16,499 nt of DNA from Aquirufa sp. (GTDB lineage: Bacteria; Bacteroidota; Bacteroidia; Cytophagales; Spirosomataceae). The stretch spans positions 1 to 16,499 of the forward strand of contig JAURHT010000032.1 of assembly GCA_030833145.1 (NCBI GenBank). Direction: 5' to 3'. Below the pieces are notes generated by a model. The model saw only the letters and a program-made list of their open reading frames with translations. It did no database searches and had not been told where the DNA came from. Shown piece after piece: positions 14,443 to 16,499 of this stretch. The stretch's first letter is position 1, and the number at the start of each line of letters is the position of its first letter. Made by a program: the position numbers and the translations under genes.

Positions 14443-16499
14443 TTAACTATCAGTACCTGTTGATTTAGGCTTTCTTGCTCTAGGCTTAGCCGCCACGTCT
14501 TTAGCAGCTGGCGCCTTTTTAGCGGCAGGCTTTTTAGCTGGCGCTTTCGCTACCACCTCCGCCTTTTTAGCCACAGGGGCTTTCTTAGGCGCATTCTTTT
14601 TCTCCTCTGCTAAATCTCGCTCATCTTTAGCCACCTTCCGTTTTTTCTCGGTCTCACCCTTGATAAACTCTTGGTAAGAGGTTAATTGCTCAAAAGGACG
14701 AGGACCTACTAGCGCCTCTAAATCACTTTGGAACAACACCTCTTTTTGCAATAATTGCTCGGCTAAAATCGTCAATTTATCTTGCTTCGATTTCAACAAT
14801 TTCTTTGTGCGATCATACGCCTCCTTGATGATTTTACGAACCTCCTCATCAATTTCACGCGCAGTAGTTTCAGAATAGGGCTTATTGAATTGGTATTCTG
14901 AACCTTTGGAATCGTAATAAGAAATATTACCTAATTTCTCATTCATGCCATAAATGGTCACCATCGAGTAGGCTAATTTCGTAATTCGCTCTAAGTCATT
15001 TTGTGCACCTGTTGAAATCTTTCCAAAGACAATTTCCTCCGCCGCACGACCACCTAAAGTCACACACATCTCATCCATCAATTGCTCCGTACGGTACAAG
15101 AATTGCTCTTTAGGCAAATATTGTGCGTAACCTAATGCGGCCACCCCACGAGGGACAATCGACACTTTTACCAATGGGTTTGCATGCTCTAAGAACCATC
15201 CTGCAATCGCATGTCCTGCTTCGTGGAACGCTACAATTTTCTTCTCTTCTGGAGAAATCAACTTGTTTTTCTTCTCTAAACCACCAATCACACGATCCAT
15301 CGCTTCTTGGAAGTCATTCATATCTACCGCTGTCTTGGAACGACGAGCCGCGATCAAGGCTGCTTCATTACATACATTAGCAATCTCAGCACCTGCAAAA
15401 CCTGGAGTTTGAGCCGCTAATTCTTTAGGGTCTGTATCAGCCGCTAATTTCAATGGCTTTAAGTGCACCTTGAAAATAGCTTCACGACCGATGATATCGG
15501 GTTTATCAATCGAGATTTGACGATCAAAACGACCTGGACGTAACAAAGCTGGATCCAATACATCTGGACGGTTAGTCGCTGCCATAATGATAATACCAGA
15601 GTCCGTTGCGAAACCATCCATCTCCACTAAAAGAGAGTTCAAGGTATTTTCACGCTCATCGTTTCCACCTGGCATCGAGCCACGTCCACGTGAACGACCT
15701 ACTGCATCAATCTCATCAATAAAGATAATACAAGGGGCTTTTTCCTTAGCTTGCTTGAACAAATCACGTACACGCGCTGCACCTACACCCACAAACATTT
15801 CTACAAAATCAGAACCTGATAAAGAGAAAAACGGAACGCCAGCTTCTCCTGCTACCGCTTTCGCTAGCAAGGTTTTACCTGTACCTGGAGGGCCTACCAA
15901 TAAGGCACCCTTCGGTATTTTACCCCCTAAGTCAGTGAACTTTTTAGGGAATTTTAAGAACTCAACAATCTCTTGAATTTCTTCTTTCGCTTCATCTAAA
16001 CCTGCTACATCATTGAACGTAATCTTTACTTTAGACTCGCCTTCGATCAATGTAGCGCGAGAACGACCAATATTGAAAATTTGGCCACCACCGCCAGCTC
16101 CTCCACCCATTCTAAAGAATAAGAAATAGAAACTTAGGCCCATCAAAATAAAGAATCCCCAAGTACCTAACCAATCCAAAGGACCCGTTCTCGTCTCAGG
16201 AGAAGCCATTATTTGTTCGTTTCGTGGGAAAGCTTTTTGGCGATCTTCCAGGAAACGCTCGAAACTTTCTTTCGAATTAATTTCAAATTCAAAGTGTGGA
16301 ACTTGAGCCGCAGGAACTAATTTCTGCGTCGTGCTTTTCTTGAAATACTTTGGAATAAAAGTAGGCTTCAGGCTTACCTCTACTATTTTATCATTAACAA
16401 TAACGACCTTCTCCACCTCTTTTTGAATCAACATAGACTCAAACTGCTTGATGGTTATCGGCTGTAAAGTCGTTTCCTTCGAAAAGAAAAACATACTAA
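14443..16499 (-). CDS. ftsH: ATP-dependent zinc metalloprotease FtsH, N-terminus cut by window edge
   Basis: This inner-membrane AAA+ protease extracts and degrades membrane and some soluble proteins as a hexamer. Counting from the first in-window Met (16494): the periplasmic domain spans about 10-108, the second membrane helix about 112-130 ([16 protein letters not shown]), Walker A G201-P-P-G-T-G-K-T208, Walker B FIDEID near 261-266, the second region of homology with RPGRFDRQ, and the zinc motif H424-E-A-G-H428. No first membrane helix is present. The first visible residues MFFFSKETT look like the end of that helix, and the frame stays open to the window edge, so the true start lies beyond 16499 and the Met at 16494 is probably internal. 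The last 65 or so residues are a Lys/Ala/Pro-rich tail. The gene ends at its own hairpin terminator, and lpxH follows. Confidence 0.96.
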   Translation of the reverse strand, partial: SMFFFSKETTLQPITIKQFESMLIQKEVEKVVIVNDKIVEVSLKPTFIPKYFKKSTTQKLVPAAQVPHFEFEINSKESFERFLEDRQKAFPRNEQIMASPETRTGPLDWLGTWGFFILMGLSFYFLFFRMGGGAGGGGQIFNIGRSRATLIEGESKVKITFNDVAGLDEAKEEIQEIVEFLKFPKKFTDLGGKIPKGALLVGPPGTGKTLLAKAVAGEAGVPFFSLSGSDFVEMFVGVGAARVRDLFKQAKEKAPCIIFIDEIDAVGRSRGRGSMPGGNDERENTLNSLLVEMDGFATDSGIIIMAATNRPDVLDPALLRPGRFDRQISIDKPDIIGREAIFKVHLKPLKLAADTDPKELAAQTPGFAGAEIANVCNEAALIAARRSKTAVDMNDFQEAMDRVIGGLEKKNKLISPEEKKIVAFHEAGHAIAGWFLEHANPLVKVSIVPRGVAALGYAQYLPKEQFLYRTEQLMDEMCVTLGGRAAEEIVFGKISTGAQNDLERITKLAYSMVTIYGMNEKLGNISYYDSKGSEYQFNKPYSETTAREIDEEVRKIIKEAYDRTKKLLKSKQDKLTILAEQLLQKEVLFQSDLEALVGPRPFEQLTSYQEFIKGETEKKRKVAKDERDLAEEKKNAPKKAPVAKKAEVVAKAPAKKPAAKKAPAAKDVAAKPRARKPKSTGTDS

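Noticed and set aside
15587..15976. 129-codon plus-strand frame inside ftsH
   Set aside because: It is antisense to the conserved AAA+ domain, and its sequence mirrors that domain's codon pattern with no independent family features.

Overview
The window reads as a chromosomal segment of a Bacteroidota bacterium, probably Cytophagales (an Aquirufa/Spirosoma-type relative; the rank is inferred). Supporting signs are the MurF-alanine racemase fusion typical of this phylum, start codons preceded by A-rich leaders rather than Shine-Dalgarno sequences, several TAnnTTTG boxes (the Bacteroidota -7 element) in the right places, and a moderately AT-rich, mostly housekeeping gene set. I see no tRNA, rRNA, insertion sequence, prophage or CRISPR array.

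Layout. 1-1584 (minus): a large FAN1-like VRR-NUC nuclease gene cut by the left edge; the whole stretch is coding although it can look empty. 1649-2839 (plus): pgk, divergent from it. 2906-5362 (plus): the murF-alr fusion, directly behind the pgk terminator. 5363-5700: a 338-bp gene-free spacer holding a tandem array of tiny hairpins, a degenerate 7-nt periodic tract and an AT-rich block with a 12-bp palindrome. 5701-6408 (plus): a cysteine-free ArsR-type regulator and a small YCII-like protein, ending at a bidirectional terminator. 6500-7903 (minus): fumC. 7961-8299 (plus): a YffB/ArsC-like thioredoxin-fold protein, divergent from fumC. 8300-10507 (minus): a NatAB-type ABC exporter (permease and ATPase). 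10596-14404 (minus): a run of four genes, lpxH, a secreted GH32 beta-fructosidase, a plant-type soluble acyl-ACP desaturase and a SpoU/TrmH RNA methyltransferase, closed by a hairpin terminator. 14443-16499 (minus): ftsH, cut by the right edge inside its first membrane segment.

How the genes fit together. Several act on the envelope: MurF-Alr (D-Ala supply and peptidoglycan precursor), LpxH (lipid A), acyl-ACP desaturase (membrane fluidity), FtsH (membrane protein quality control; in E. coli it also degrades LpxC, the committed lipid A enzyme) and the ABC exporter. Pgk, FumC and the GH32 enzyme belong to carbon metabolism. The gene content is ordinary. The least explained part is the 5360-5700 spacer. 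Other points worth a second look are two terminators that run almost into the next start codon, and the out-of-frame overlap between lpxH and the GH32 signal peptide.
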